Shown here in pieces: positions 17,625-26,391 of a stretch of DNA of 64,000 nt; position 1 is the stretch's first letter; each line of letters opens with the position of its first letter. The stretch spans positions 1,874,375 through 1,938,374 of the forward strand of contig JADJLX010000005.1 in assembly GCA_016709865.1 (NCBI GenBank). The letters run 5' to 3'. The position numbers and the translations under genes are program-made. The notes under the pieces are model-generated. The model saw only the letters and a program-made list of their open reading frames with translations. It did no database searches and was not told the origin of the DNA. This DNA comes from Bacteroidales bacterium. Its GTDB lineage: Bacteria; Bacteroidota; Bacteroidia; Bacteroidales; VadinHA17.

Positions 17625-20429
17625 ATGAAAAAAACAATTATTTCACTTTTCATCCTGCTAATCGCTTCTCTTTATTCGTGCAAAACACAAGAAAAAGAGA
17701 CTTCTCTAACCATTCCATTCGAGAAATATACCCTTGCAAATGGATTAACTGTAGTGCTAAATGTAGATAAATCAGATCCGATAGCTGCGCTTGCAGTCTA
17801 TTATCACGTAGGATCAAGCCGCGAAGTTCCCGGGAAAACCGGATTTGCTCACTTATTTGAGCACATGATGTTCCAGAAATCAGAAAATGTCGGTGAAGAC
17901 CAGCTGTTTAAAAACATTCAGGGTGCCGGTGGTACCCTTAACGGGAGCACCAGCCAGGACAGAACCAACTATTATGAAGTTGTTCCTAAAAATGCACTTG
18001 AGATGGCAATGTGGATGGAAGCCGACAGAATGGGCTTCCTGACAAACACAGTAACAAAGAAAGCACTTGTAAATCAGCAGAATGTTGTTCAGAATGAAAA
18101 ACGTGAAAGCGTTGATAATGCTGCTTATGGATTCAACTCGGGATTAATCGCAAAAAATCTCTATCCAAAAGGTCATCCTTACAGCTGGACAGTTATCGGA
18201 GAGATGGAAGATCTGGCCAGTGCCTCAGTTGAAGACGTAAGAGCTTTTCACAAAAAATTCTATGCTCCTAATAATGCAACTCTGGTAATTTCCGGAGATA
18301 TAGTTCCCGAAGAAGTTAAAGCACTTGTAGAAAAATATTTCGGCGAAATCCCATCAGGTGAGAATATCGAAAAAAGAGGCGCTATGCCTGCAGCTCTCGC
18401 AACAACAGTTAAACTTTACCATGAGGATAATTTCGCAAAAGCCCCACAGCTCACAATGGTATTCCCAACTGTCGAAAGGTATTCGAAAGACTCCTATGCT
18501 CTCAACTTCCTTGGAGACCTTCTTGCAAATACCAAGAAAGCTCCTCTTTATACCGTACTTGTTAAAGACAAGAAGCTTACCTCAAGAGTCATGGCCAGAA
18601 ACGGATCACAGGAACTTGCAGGAAACTTCACAATTTCTGTTGCTGCAAACCCTGGTGTCAACCTAACCGATGTTGAAAAAGCAATCTTCGAAGGTCTGGC
18701 AAAATTTGAAACCGACGGATTCACCGAAGAAGATCTTATCAGAATCAAAGCAGGTTATGAAACAAGCTTCGTAAGCCGCTTCTCAAGTGTACAGGGAAAA
18801 GCATTCACATTTGCCGAATATGCTATGAACACCGGAGATCCTGAATACTACAAGAAAGACCTTGCAGCAGTCCAGGCAGTTACAATGGCTGACATTAAAG
18901 CTGTATATGATAAGTATATTAAAGGCAAGAATTTCGTTCAGACAAGCTTTGTTCCTAAAGGCCAGGCAAACCTCATTGCAGAGGGATCTGTAAATGCCGG
19001 CATTGTTGAAGAGGATGTTACAAAAGCAGCAGAAGTTAAAGCAGTGGATGTGGCTGAAGAACCAATTGTTAAAACACCTACAAAATTTGACCGTTCTGTT
19101 AAACCAGCAATCGGTCCCGATCCGGAAGTTACTGTTCCCCAGGTATGGTCAGCCACGCTTGCAAACGGTATCAAAGTATCAGGTATCAAACAGAGTGAGC
19201 TTCCTCTTATTCAGTATTCAATAGTAATCGATGGCGGACATGTTGTTGAACCTCTTGAGAAAGCAGGGATCTCTAACCTGGTTGCTTCGATGATGAATGA
19301 AGGAACAAAAAACAAAACTCCTGAACAGCTTGAAGATGCCATAGGTCTGCTTGGAGCATCAATAAGAGTAAGCTCAGGCAATGAAGATATAAGCATAAAT
19401 GTAAGTACACTATCAAAGAATTTTGAAAAAACAATCGCCCTTGTTGAGGAAATGCTACTCGAACCAAGATGGGATGAGGAGCAATTTGCACTTGCAAAAA
19501 GCAGGATTATCAATTCGCTGAAAAGGAACCAGGCAAGTCCCGATTATCTTGCCTCAACAACTCTGAATAAACTCATCTTCGGTGAGAATAATATTCTTGC
19601 AATTGAAGCATCAGGGACTGAGGAGAGTGTTAATTCAATTACAATTGATGATCTTAAAGCATTTTACGAATTCTTTTTATCACCTTCAATTTCACGACTT
19701 CTTATAGCGGGTGATGTTGACCAGCAGACTGTTGAAACTGCATTTGCAGGTTTGACAACAAAATGGCAGCCGAAAAATGTGGTACAACCAAGTCTTAAGC
19801 TGCCTAAAACTCCAGAGAAATCAGCAATATATTTTGTCGATTTCCCAGGCGGAAAACAATCAGTTATTGCGATCGGTGGTCCATCATTACCAAGAACAAA
19901 TCCTGATTATTATCCGGCATATGTTGCAAACTACAAGCTGGGCGGATCATTCAACGGGATCTTTAATCTTATATTAAGAGAGGAAAAAGGATTTACATAC
20001 GGTGCACGGTCGAGTATTATGGGATATAAATCTTATGGCATCTTCAATGCCTCTTCGAGGGTGAGGACAAACTCAACACTCGAGTCTGTTACTATCTTCA
20101 AGACAGAGATGGAAAAGTACAGACAGTCAATTCCACAGGAGTATGTTGATTTTACAAAAGACGCACTTATAAAAGGTAATGCTCTCCGTTTTGAAACTCT
20201 TGGAGGACTTCTTGGAATGCTTGAAACCATGACATCGTACAACCTGCCTGTAGATTATATCAAGCAGGAAGAATCTTTTGTAAAAGGTCTCACAGTTGAA
20301 AAGACTCTGGAACTTGCAAACAAATACATTGATCCTGCAAAAATGTACTATGTTGTTGTTGGCGATGCCAAAACACAACTAAAAGAACTCGAAAAAGTTG
20401 GCTTAGACAAGCCGATACTTGTCAAGTAA
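17625..20429 (+). CDS. M16 family peptidase, two-module lipoprotein, 934 aa
   Basis: An N-terminal lipoprotein signal ends at the Cys in SLYSC. The first M16 module carries the active zinc motif HLFEH (His76, Glu79, His80); the second module (from about residue 510) lacks HxxEH and is the usual inactive partner half, but keeps the R/Y substrate motif (REEKGFTYGARS). The length is that of pitrilysin-like fused peptidases. It is anchored in the periplasm, where it is expected to degrade peptides. It is monocistronic, followed by a repeat-filled gap. Confidence 0.93.
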   Translation: MKKTIISLFILLIASLYSCKTQEKETSLTIPFEKYTLANGLTVVLNVDKSDPIAALAVYYHVGSSREVPGKTGFAHLFEHMMFQKSENVGEDQLFKNIQGAGGTLNGSTSQDRTNYYEVVPKNALEMAMWMEADRMGFLTNTVTKKALVNQQNVVQNEKRESVDNAAYGFNSGLIAKNLYPKGHPYSWTVIGEMEDLASASVEDVRAFHKKFYAPNNATLVISGDIVPEEVKALVEKYFGEIPSGENIEKRGAMPAALATTVKLYHEDNFAKAPQLTMVFPTVERYSKDSYALNFLGDLLANTKKAPLYTVLVKDKKLTSRVMARNGSQELAGNFTISVAANPGVNLTDVEKAIFEGLAKFETDGFTEEDLIRIKAGYETSFVSRFSSVQGKAFTFAEYAMNTGDPEYYKKDLAAVQAVTMADIKAVYDKYIKGKNFVQTSFVPKGQANLIAEGSVNAGIVEEDVTKAAEVKAVDVAEEPIVKTPTKFDRSVKPAIGPDPEVTVPQVWSATLANGIKVSGIKQSELPLIQYSIVIDGGHVVEPLEKAGISNLVASMMNEGTKNKTPEQLEDAIGLLGASIRVSSGNEDISINVSTLSKNFEKTIALVEEMLLEPRWDEEQFALAKSRIINSLKRNQASPDYLASTTLNKLIFGENNILAIEASGTEESVNSITIDDLKAFYEFFLSPSISRLLIAGDVDQQTVETAFAGLTTKWQPKNVVQPSLKLPKTPEKSAIYFVDFPGGKQSVIAIGGPSLPRTNPDYYPAYVANYKLGGSFNGIFNLILREEKGFTYGARSSIMGYKSYGIFNASSRVRTNSTLESVTIFKTEMEKYRQSIPQEYVDFTKDALIKGNALRFETLGGLLGMLETMTSYNLPVDYIKQEESFVKGLTVEKTLELANKYIDPAKMYYVVVGDAKTQLKELEKVGLDKPILVK

Positions 20430-20458
20430 TATACTGTCAGACTGAGCTTGTCAAAAGC

Positions 20459-20547
20459 CTCTGTGTCTCTCTGTGTCTTCTCTGTGCATCTCTGTGTAAA
20501 AAAAATTAAGAACTTACACAGAGGAAGCACAGAGGAAACACAGAGTT
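20459..20547. repeat. CTCTGTGT / ACACAGAG inverted low-complexity repeat
   Basis: Units of CTCTGTGT repeat at 20459-20497 and ACACAGAGGAA units repeat at 20517-20545, giving an imperfect hairpin between the peptidase and fucosidase genes. It may also act as a terminator for the peptidase gene. Confidence 0.6.
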
Positions 20548-20580
20548 ATATTGGTTACATTAACAACTAGTTGTGTCCGA

Positions 20581-21948
20581 ATGAAGAAAACATTTATCTT
20601 TCTGCTATTAGCACTCCTGACGCTTATCGTGGGTGGACAGGGGAATGACCTCGATAAAGGACAGGTTGGTTATATTCCTTCAGCTGAAAACCTTCAGAAC
20701 CGTGAATGGTTCAGGGATGCACACTTCGGAATGTTCATCCACTGGGGAGTTTCAAGCGTACTCGGCAGGGAGATCGGATGGGCCCTGTCCGGTAAAGATG
20801 TAAATGACTACAGGGAAAACATTCATAAATTCAATCCTTCAGAATTTGATGCCGCTGCAGTAGTAAAACTGGCCAAAGATGCCGGAATGAAATATATCAC
20901 ATTCACAACCCGGCATCATGACAGTTTCAGCATGTTCGACACAAAATATTCCGATTGGGGAATAATGAATACCCCTTATGCCAAAGACGTCCTGAAGATG
21001 CTGTCCGATGAATGCCAGAAACAGGGGATCAGGTTATTCTGCTACTATTCACTTACAGATTTCTACCGTCCCGATTACTGTCAGGGAAACACAAAAAAGG
21101 GCACAGGGATAACCGGCGAATGCAACTGGGAAGAGTATATTCAGTTTATGAAGAATCAGTTAACAGAGATTCTGACTAATTATGGTCCTATCTACGGGAT
21201 CTGGTTCGACGGACACTGGGATCAGGTTCAAAGACTGAGCAATAAACAGAACGGTAACCAGATCCGGAAATGGGGTTATGATGAGATTTATAAACTTATA
21301 CATGAGCTTCAGCCTGGTTGCATGATTGTAAACAATCACCACCTGTCAACCTTTCCGGGTGAGGATTACCAGACATTTGAAAGAGATCTACCCGGGAGTA
21401 ATACCGGAGGCGGGTATTCAGCAGATGCTGTTATTTCAAAGGATCTTCCGCTTGAATCGAACGACATAATCGGCAAAAGCTGGGGATATGTAACAAATGA
21501 TACAATTGACAGATCGGTAAAAGAGCTGGTTCATTTACTTATCAGGTCAGCCGGACTTGGCTCTAATTTCCTGTTGAATATTGGTCCGACACCAGAGGGC
21601 AATGTCAGGGAAGCGCATAAAGAGAGACTGCTTGGGATGGGGAAATGGATGCAGACCTATGGCGAGACCATTTACGCTACAAGGAAAAGCATCATGTCGC
21701 CCTCAGACTTGGGTGTAGCGGTAGAGAAAGGAAATAAAGTTTTTCTGCATATAATTAATCCTGAAAAGCTTGATAAGGAACTTACTTTAAATAATTTCCC
21801 CTACAAGGTCAATAAGGCTTTCAGATTTGAAACTGGCAAAAAATTAGAAGTGAGGGCAGATAAGGCTTCATCATCTCTTAATATTAAAACCGGAGAACTT
21901 AATTCAGAGCTTATTGACAATGTAATTGTATTGCAAGTGTCGAAATGA
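20581..21948 (+). CDS. GH29 alpha-L-fucosidase, exported
   Basis: The ATG at 20581 starts a signal peptide (MKKTFIFLLLALLTLIVGG); the frame is open from 20551 but that part is less likely. The catalytic barrel begins WFRDAHFGMFIHWGVSS, contains the YITFTTRHHDSFSMFDTKYS motif, and the nucleophile is Asp210 in GIWFDGHWDQ. A C-terminal beta domain follows. It cleaves terminal alpha-L-fucose from glycans in the periplasm or at the surface. It stands alone: no SusCD pair or other glycosidase is adjacent. Confidence 0.93.
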   Translation: MKKTFIFLLLALLTLIVGGQGNDLDKGQVGYIPSAENLQNREWFRDAHFGMFIHWGVSSVLGREIGWALSGKDVNDYRENIHKFNPSEFDAAAVVKLAKDAGMKYITFTTRHHDSFSMFDTKYSDWGIMNTPYAKDVLKMLSDECQKQGIRLFCYYSLTDFYRPDYCQGNTKKGTGITGECNWEEYIQFMKNQLTEILTNYGPIYGIWFDGHWDQVQRLSNKQNGNQIRKWGYDEIYKLIHELQPGCMIVNNHHLSTFPGEDYQTFERDLPGSNTGGGYSADAVISKDLPLESNDIIGKSWGYVTNDTIDRSVKELVHLLIRSAGLGSNFLLNIGPTPEGNVREAHKERLLGMGKWMQTYGETIYATRKSIMSPSDLGVAVEKGNKVFLHIINPEKLDKELTLNNFPYKVNKAFRFETGKKLEVRADKASSSLNIKTGELNSELIDNVIVLQVSK

Positions 21949-21969
21949 AGGACCGCAAAGCACTTATTA

Positions 21970-22000
21970 TTTGCATCAATTGATTTTTATTCTAATTTTG
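21970..22000 (+). promoter_or_regulatory. tRNA-Leu promoter
   Basis: TTTG (21970-21973), 19 nt and TAATTTTG (21993-22000) match the -33/-7 consensus exactly, 18 nt before the mature tRNA. Confidence 0.85.
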
Positions 22001-22018
22001 CACTTCTGAAATAATTCT

Positions 22019-22102
22019 GCCCGGATGGTGGAATGGTAGACACGCAGGACTTAAAATCCTGTGACCATTGCGGTTGTGCGGGTTCAAGTCCCGCTCCGGG
22101 TA
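22019..22102 (+). tRNA. tRNA-Leu (UAA)
   Basis: An 84-nt class II tRNA with a long variable arm. Acceptor GCCCGGA pairs with TCCGGGT, the anticodon loop is CTTAAAA (anticodon TAA), and the T arm is GCGGGTTCAAGTCCCGC. Plasmid-like genes follow directly, which makes the 3' end a candidate integration site. Confidence 0.97.
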
Positions 22103-22104
22103 CA

Positions 22105-22130
22105 GAAAGCCTCGATTTATCGGGGCTTTC
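22105..22130 (+). terminator. tRNA-Leu terminator
   Basis: GAAAGCCTCG and CGGGGCTTTC pair around ATTTAT, directly after the tRNA. Confidence 0.75.
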
Positions 22131-22140
22131 CTCATTTAGT

Positions 22141-22162
22141 AGGTGCAAATCAGGTGCAAATT
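22141..22162. repeat. AGGTGCAAAT direct repeat after tRNA-Leu
   Basis: Two exact copies (22141-22150, 22153-22162) lie between the tRNA terminator and the first gene of the plasmid-like region. They could be a recombinase arm site or attachment-site remnant; no second copy was found elsewhere in the window. Confidence 0.45.
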
Positions 22163-22201
22163 TTTATTTTGTAAAAACTCTAAATTGACTTATTTTTAAT
22201 A

Positions 22202-23035
22202 ATGAAAGTCAATATGAGTAAACCGCAATTTAAAGAGCTACTTGAAGAGTATATCTTAAACCTCGAAAAGGATTATGATTCTAATCAAACAGGGAACAGT
22301 AATCATCCTACTTACTCTCTGATTAAAAATACCTACCAAAAGATTGAAGACAAATATTATTATAAGAAGTTAGGCTTCACCCTGATATACTTCTTTTTCT
22401 GCGTAATATATATAGCAATAACAATTGCCTTCCCTTCTCTCCCATTGGAATTCTTCATAGTATCCCCTTTTATGATCTTATTTTTCTTTTATATAGTAGT
22501 AACCAAACTTATTAAAACACCAGACTTAGTTGATATTATAAGTTTAGGAGATAGGATCTTACTTGTAAGAGAAAAAATAAAATACTATGATTTTGATTAC
22601 CTTGAAGTTAAAGAAATGATAATTGACATCGATAAAATTTGCCATTTAGAAAGAATGGCATACTTAAAAAAGTACTATCAATTAATGAAACCAACATTTA
22701 ATGGTAATAAGAATAAAAACACAAATTATGAATCAAATCCTGTTGAAAGATTGATTGCAATTGATCAAATTATTGAGACTACAAAAATTCCTTTACAAAA
22801 TGAAGAAAGAGCTTTGTTGCTTTCTTGCATCCTAAGAATTAGTGATTCAGATTTCCCAAATGTAAAAACGACATTGAATGTTATAAACAAAATCAAGAAC
22901 AAAGAAGAGTTGAAGGACAATGAGTTAAAGAAGGTTGAAGCGATAAAGGAGTCACTACGAAACACTATAACGATTCTTCAGGTCGCTACAAAAAATACTG
23001 AAAATTTGTTTAATACATTGGATAAAACTACTTAA
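22202..23035 (+). CDS. Uncharacterised protein with two membrane helices
   Basis: 277 residues. Two adjacent hydrophobic segments at about residues 58-104 (LGFTLIYFFFCVIYIAITIA and FFIVSPFMILFFFYIVV) are flanked by charged, mostly helical cytoplasmic regions. No family is recognised. The base composition is lower in G+C than the flanking chromosome. It is the first gene after the tRNA, where integrases normally sit, but it has no recombinase motif. Confidence 0.7.
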   Translation: MKVNMSKPQFKELLEEYILNLEKDYDSNQTGNSNHPTYSLIKNTYQKIEDKYYYKKLGFTLIYFFFCVIYIAITIAFPSLPLEFFIVSPFMILFFFYIVVTKLIKTPDLVDIISLGDRILLVREKIKYYDFDYLEVKEMIIDIDKICHLERMAYLKKYYQLMKPTFNGNKNKNTNYESNPVERLIAIDQIIETTKIPLQNEERALLLSCILRISDSDFPNVKTTLNVINKIKNKEELKDNELKKVEAIKESLRNTITILQVATKNTENLFNTLDKTT

Positions 23036-23119
23036 ATACAAAGTCATTTCAGACCTGAATTTGACTTAATTAGATAAGATATTGTCATTTTTTTGTACTG
23101 AAACTAAAATCAAGACCAG

Positions 23120-23413
23120 ATGGATAATATCATTATAGTTAATCCCAACGATTTTTGGGATAAGCATCGGGAAATTACAAAGCAAGTCATAAGGGAAGAA
23201 TTAGATAAAGAGAGTCCTCAGAGAGAAAACGGCGAAGATATCCTGGTTATTGAAGATGTGTGCAAACTCCTCAAAAAGTCAAAACAGACTATCTACAACT
23301 GGATGGATGCAGGAATAATAAAAGGCCATCATATAAATGAAAGTCTCTTCTTTTTTCGAAGTGAAATAATTGATCTTCTAAAGGGCGGTATTAAAGAATA
23401 TAAGAAGAAGTGA
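23120..23413 (+). CDS. Excisionase/MerR-type helix-turn-helix protein, 97 aa
   Basis: The C-terminal half is an HTH_17 domain (LVIEDVCKLLKKSKQTIYNW, then GIIKGHHINESLFFFRSEII), the fold of excisionases and small plasmid or conjugative-element regulators. The N-terminal half is charged and helical. It lies directly upstream of the iteron-like array and may bind it. Confidence 0.82.
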   Translation: MDNIIIVNPNDFWDKHREITKQVIREELDKESPQRENGEDILVIEDVCKLLKKSKQTIYNWMDAGIIKGHHINESLFFFRSEIIDLLKGGIKEYKKK

Positions 23414-23440
23414 CGTAACTTTCTCATAATCAGTATAGCA

Positions 23441-23547
23441 AAAGTATCTATGAGATACTTTTAAAGTATGCACTAGATACTTATAAGGTATTTATTTTAA
23501 CCTAATCAGATACTTTTCAGGTATATAGAAGTTGTGTAAAAAGTATC
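23441..23547. repeat. Iteron-like AAGTATCT/AGATACTT array, candidate replication origin
   Basis: A palindrome AAAGTATCT-ATG-AGATACTTT sits at 23441-23461. Further copies or near copies follow: AAAGTAT (23463), AGATACTT (23475-23482), AGATACTTT (23508-23516) and AAAGTATC (23540-23547), with degenerate AAGGTAT/AGGTATAT between. The array lies in a gene-free gap just upstream of the RepL-like gene, the usual place for an iteron origin or initiator operator. Confidence 0.65.
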
Positions 23548-23572
23548 ATTTTATTGTAAAAAAGTTACTTGT

Positions 23573-24142
23573 ATGAAATATATCCCTTTAAATAAATTCC
23601 CGGAGTATGACGAAAATCCTTTCATGGAAAATGCTCTTGAGGAGATAAACAAACATTCAATTCAGAAGAAAGTATTTGTCAGAGGGAATAAATCAGTATT
23701 TAACCATGTAATAAACGACAATGGAGAAATTGTTGCACATAGCGCATTTTTGCGCACAATTGAGGTAGATGAAAGTCAATTCGTTAAAGTCTACCTAAGC
23801 CGGTTTGCAGCTTTCTATGATCTTAATAAGGCTGCAATGAAGGTGTTCGGCTACATTCTTACAAAATGCGTAATACCCAATAAGGATATTTTATATATAG
23901 ATTTTGGCGAAGCAAAGGATTTTACAGGCTATTCTGCAAATAATATAATTCGTGCCGGATTGTCTTGTCTTGTAGAACAGGGAATTATTGCCAGGTCAAC
24001 AAATCCTTATAAATACTATATGAATCCATTAGTTGTGTTTAATGGCGACAGGATAACGTTTGCAGATTCTTATATTAAGAAGAAAAAAAAGATTTCTGAT
24101 TCAAATAAGAACCAATTATCAATTTGGTCAGCGGAATTATGA
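23573..24142 (+). CDS. RepL-like plasmid replication initiator (winged helix), 189 aa
   Basis: The central region (YLSRFAAFYDLNKAAMKVFG, then a short helix-turn-helix FTGYSANNIIRAGLSCLVEQ and YKYYMNPLVVFNGDR) has the layout of RepL-type and related Bacteroidetes plasmid initiators: winged-helix DNA-binding followed by an MNPxxxFxGDR-type ending. A lysine-rich tail follows. The preceding repeat array supports an initiator role. Identification rests on pattern memory, so a plasmid regulator with the same fold is the main alternative. Confidence 0.6.
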   Translation: MKYIPLNKFPEYDENPFMENALEEINKHSIQKKVFVRGNKSVFNHVINDNGEIVAHSAFLRTIEVDESQFVKVYLSRFAAFYDLNKAAMKVFGYILTKCVIPNKDILYIDFGEAKDFTGYSANNIIRAGLSCLVEQGIIARSTNPYKYYMNPLVVFNGDRITFADSYIKKKKKISDSNKNQLSIWSAEL

Positions 24143-24154
24143 ATTATTAATAGT

Positions 24155-24988
24155 TTGGGTATGAACTGTAACGAAGCCAAAAAAATTGACATAATTAGTT
24201 TCCTTGCAAAAAATGGAATTAATCCTGACTATAATCAAGGCGTCAACTATTGGTACAAATCTCCTCTCAGGGATGAAAATAATCCTTCCTTTAAAGTAAA
24301 TTCTTATAAAAATCTCTGGTTTGACTTTGGAATCGGAGATGGCGGAGATATCATCAAACTTACAAGCTTGCTTTTTAAGGTTGATAGTTCGAATGCGTTA
24401 AAGATTTTATCTGTGAACCATTATTTTAGTCATCAAAAAGGCTTATATGAGGCAGATTCAAAGGTATTAATCACTAATGTAAAAGAAATATCAAATATTC
24501 AGCTAATTAACTACTTAGAATCACGGAAGCTAAATCTTAAACTGGCAAAAGAGTATTGTAAAGAAGTTTCATTTATTCTTAATGATAAAAACTTTTACGC
24601 TATTGGATTCCAGAACGAATCAAAAGGGTATGAACTCAGGTGCAAATATTTCAAAGGGTCCAGCTCTCCTAAAGATGTGACTCAAATTAAGAATAATGCT
24701 GATAAGCTCTTAATATTTGAAGGATTTATAGATTTCCTATCATGGTTTAGTTGCAAACTATTTTTTACTGGAAAGCATGATTACTTAATTCTAAATACTC
24801 TTTCATTCCTGAACAAAGGTAAAGCTTTGATAAAGGAATATAATGAAGTGTTACTCTTCCTGGATAATGATGAAGCTGGTAAGAAGGCTACTGCTGAACT
24901 TATTGGATCTAGTCTTTCTAAATGCATCAATATGTCCACGGGTTATTCAGAATTTAAAGATCTTAATGATTCATTATTAAGAAGATAA
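24155..24988 (+). CDS. TOPRIM-domain primase of mobile-element type, 277 aa
   Basis: The N-terminal part has the CHC2-like primase layout (YWYKSPLRDENNPSFKVNSY, LWFDFGIGDGGDIIKL) without the zinc cysteines. The C-terminal TOPRIM fold shows the conserved Glu in LLIFEGFIDFLSW and the DxD-like LLFLDNDEAGKKA. It is short compared with chromosomal DnaG and matches primase-like proteins of Bacteroidetes plasmids and conjugative elements. It follows the Rep-like gene by 12 nt. Confidence 0.85.
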   Translation: MGMNCNEAKKIDIISFLAKNGINPDYNQGVNYWYKSPLRDENNPSFKVNSYKNLWFDFGIGDGGDIIKLTSLLFKVDSSNALKILSVNHYFSHQKGLYEADSKVLITNVKEISNIQLINYLESRKLNLKLAKEYCKEVSFILNDKNFYAIGFQNESKGYELRCKYFKGSSSPKDVTQIKNNADKLLIFEGFIDFLSWFSCKLFFTGKHDYLILNTLSFLNKGKALIKEYNEVLLFLDNDEAGKKATAELIGSSLSKCINMSTGYSEFKDLNDSLLRR

Positions 24989-25040
24989 ATAGTCGCACTT
25001 TCATCTTAGTATGCTCAACGTTTCTGGTATTTTAAGTAAA

Positions 25041-25137
25041 TTATATAATATTTTTAAATATTTATAATATTTTATTATGTTATAATATTTAAAATATATT
25101 ATTTTTATGTAATATTTATAATATTCACAATATTTGC
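25041..25137. repeat. AT-only palindromic array upstream of parA (candidate partition site)
   Basis: TTATAATATT occurs at 25062-25071, 25081-25090 and 25117-25126, interleaved with AAATATTT and ATATAATATT. An AATATTTG box at 25130-25137 near the end could be the parA -7 element. The position directly before parA fits a centromere or an autoregulatory operator. Confidence 0.55.
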
Positions 25138-25156
25138 ACTTTTATAAAGAGAATAA

Positions 25157-25897
25157 ATGAAGAAAATAGTTATTGCTAATCACAAAGGTGGAGTTGGAAA
25201 AACCACTTCATCAATAAACATTTCTGCCGGGCTCGCAAAAAAGGGAAAAAATGTACTTATTATAGATGCAGATCCTCAATCCAACCTTACAGAGAGCTTT
25301 GGCATTTTTGATCCCGTTAAAGATTTATACGTTTCTTTCAGTAAAGGAGAACCGCTACCAATAATAAATGTCAAAAAGAATTTATCCATAGTCCCAAATT
25401 CTTTGAATTTCTCAGGAATAGAATTGGAAATTGCAGGAAGAATGCCAAGAGAGATTATACTAAAAGAACTTATGACAGGGCTTGACAAAACTTATGACTA
25501 CTGTATAATAGATTGTCCTCCCTCACTTGGCTTAATTACCCTTAATGCCCTGGTTGCTGCAGACGAGGTCTACATACCAATGGAAGCTGAATTTTTGGCA
25601 TATAGGGGAATTGATTCGATTGTTGGAATTATAAATCTGGTTAAGAAGCACTTTAACCCTGGACTTAAGATAAAAGGAGTATTTTTCACAAAATATAATG
25701 AGCAAAGGGTTCTTACCAAAGAAATTAAAAACCAGATTAAAGGATATTTCGGCGACAATCTTATGAAAGCAGCAATAAGAGTTAATGTAGCACTGGCCGA
25801 GGCTCAATCAAGTGGGAAAGATATATTTGAATATGACTCTAACAGTAACGGGGCAAAAGATTATATGAGCCTGGTAAATGAAATTATAAAAAATTAA
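25157..25897 (+). CDS. parA: ParA-family partition ATPase
   Basis: 246 residues with deviant Walker A KGGVGKTT (about 10-17), IDADPQSNLTESFG (Walker A'), CIIDCPPSLGLITLNAL (Walker B) and VALAEAQSSGKDIFEYDSNS, the Soj-type C-terminal motif. It segregates plasmids or nucleoids by ATP-dependent DNA binding. With the candidate centromere upstream and a small partner gene 3 nt downstream, this is a plasmid-type partition cassette. Confidence 0.93.
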   Translation: MKKIVIANHKGGVGKTTSSINISAGLAKKGKNVLIIDADPQSNLTESFGIFDPVKDLYVSFSKGEPLPIINVKKNLSIVPNSLNFSGIELEIAGRMPREIILKELMTGLDKTYDYCIIDCPPSLGLITLNALVAADEVYIPMEAEFLAYRGIDSIVGIINLVKKHFNPGLKIKGVFFTKYNEQRVLTKEIKNQIKGYFGDNLMKAAIRVNVALAEAQSSGKDIFEYDSNSNGAKDYMSLVNEIIKN

Positions 25898-25900
25898 GTC

Positions 25901-26179
25901 ATGGCAAAGAAGAACTTTGATAACCTCACTAAGAACAGTCACCTGGGTGGAGGTTTAAGCAACCTGATTCCGGAAATGAACAATGAGCAGGAATCGAAAA
26001 AACCTAAGGTAGTTTACAAGGATGTTCCCAAGACTTTTCTAATGGTACTCGAAGATTATGAATACCTGCAAACCTATTCAAGATACATGGCTTTTCATAG
26101 CAACTCCAAATACCCCTTAAAGAGGTCCCTGAGCGATGCTATTAAGTTACTAAGGGAAGCTCACCCGGAAATACAATAG
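25901..26179 (+). CDS. Small ParA partner protein, 92 aa
   Basis: The gene starts 3 nt after parA. The N-terminal half is polar (KKNFDNLTKNSHLGGGLSNL), and the C-terminal half (KTFLMVLEDYEYLQTYSRYM, KRSLSDAIKLLREAHPEI) could form a ribbon-helix-helix or similar small DNA-binding unit. No ParB HTH is visible. Position and size suggest the centromere-binding partner; sequence alone does not prove it. Confidence 0.65.
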   Translation: MAKKNFDNLTKNSHLGGGLSNLIPEMNNEQESKKPKVVYKDVPKTFLMVLEDYEYLQTYSRYMAFHSNSKYPLKRSLSDAIKLLREAHPEIQ

Positions 26180-26189
26180 AATAAAAAAA

Positions 26190-26223
26190 GGCCCCTGAGA
26201 TTCATTTTTCAGGGGTCTTTTTT
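26190..26223 (+). terminator. Terminator of the parA operon
   Basis: GGCCCCTGA and TCAGGGGTC pair around a short loop and are followed by seven T residues. Confidence 0.85.
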
Positions 26224-26391
26224 CCTGGAGTAAAAAGAAAGAGGTGGCAGATGTGAAAGTTTATAATGTGAAAGTCAATGTCTGCAATACAACCATGATC
26301 GAGTGACCGGGTTTATGCCACCTCTAATGTTCTAAGGTAAAATAATTTTAGGGTTTAAACAAAAAAAAGGGGGGTGTATACCCACCGAAAT

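Noticed and set aside
22202..23035. Possible integrase next to tRNA-Leu
   Set aside because: The product has two membrane helices and no tyrosine or serine recombinase motif.
23441..23547. Short regularly spaced repeats as a CRISPR array
   Set aside because: Units are only 8-9 nt, inverted and irregularly spaced, with no cas genes; iterons fit better.
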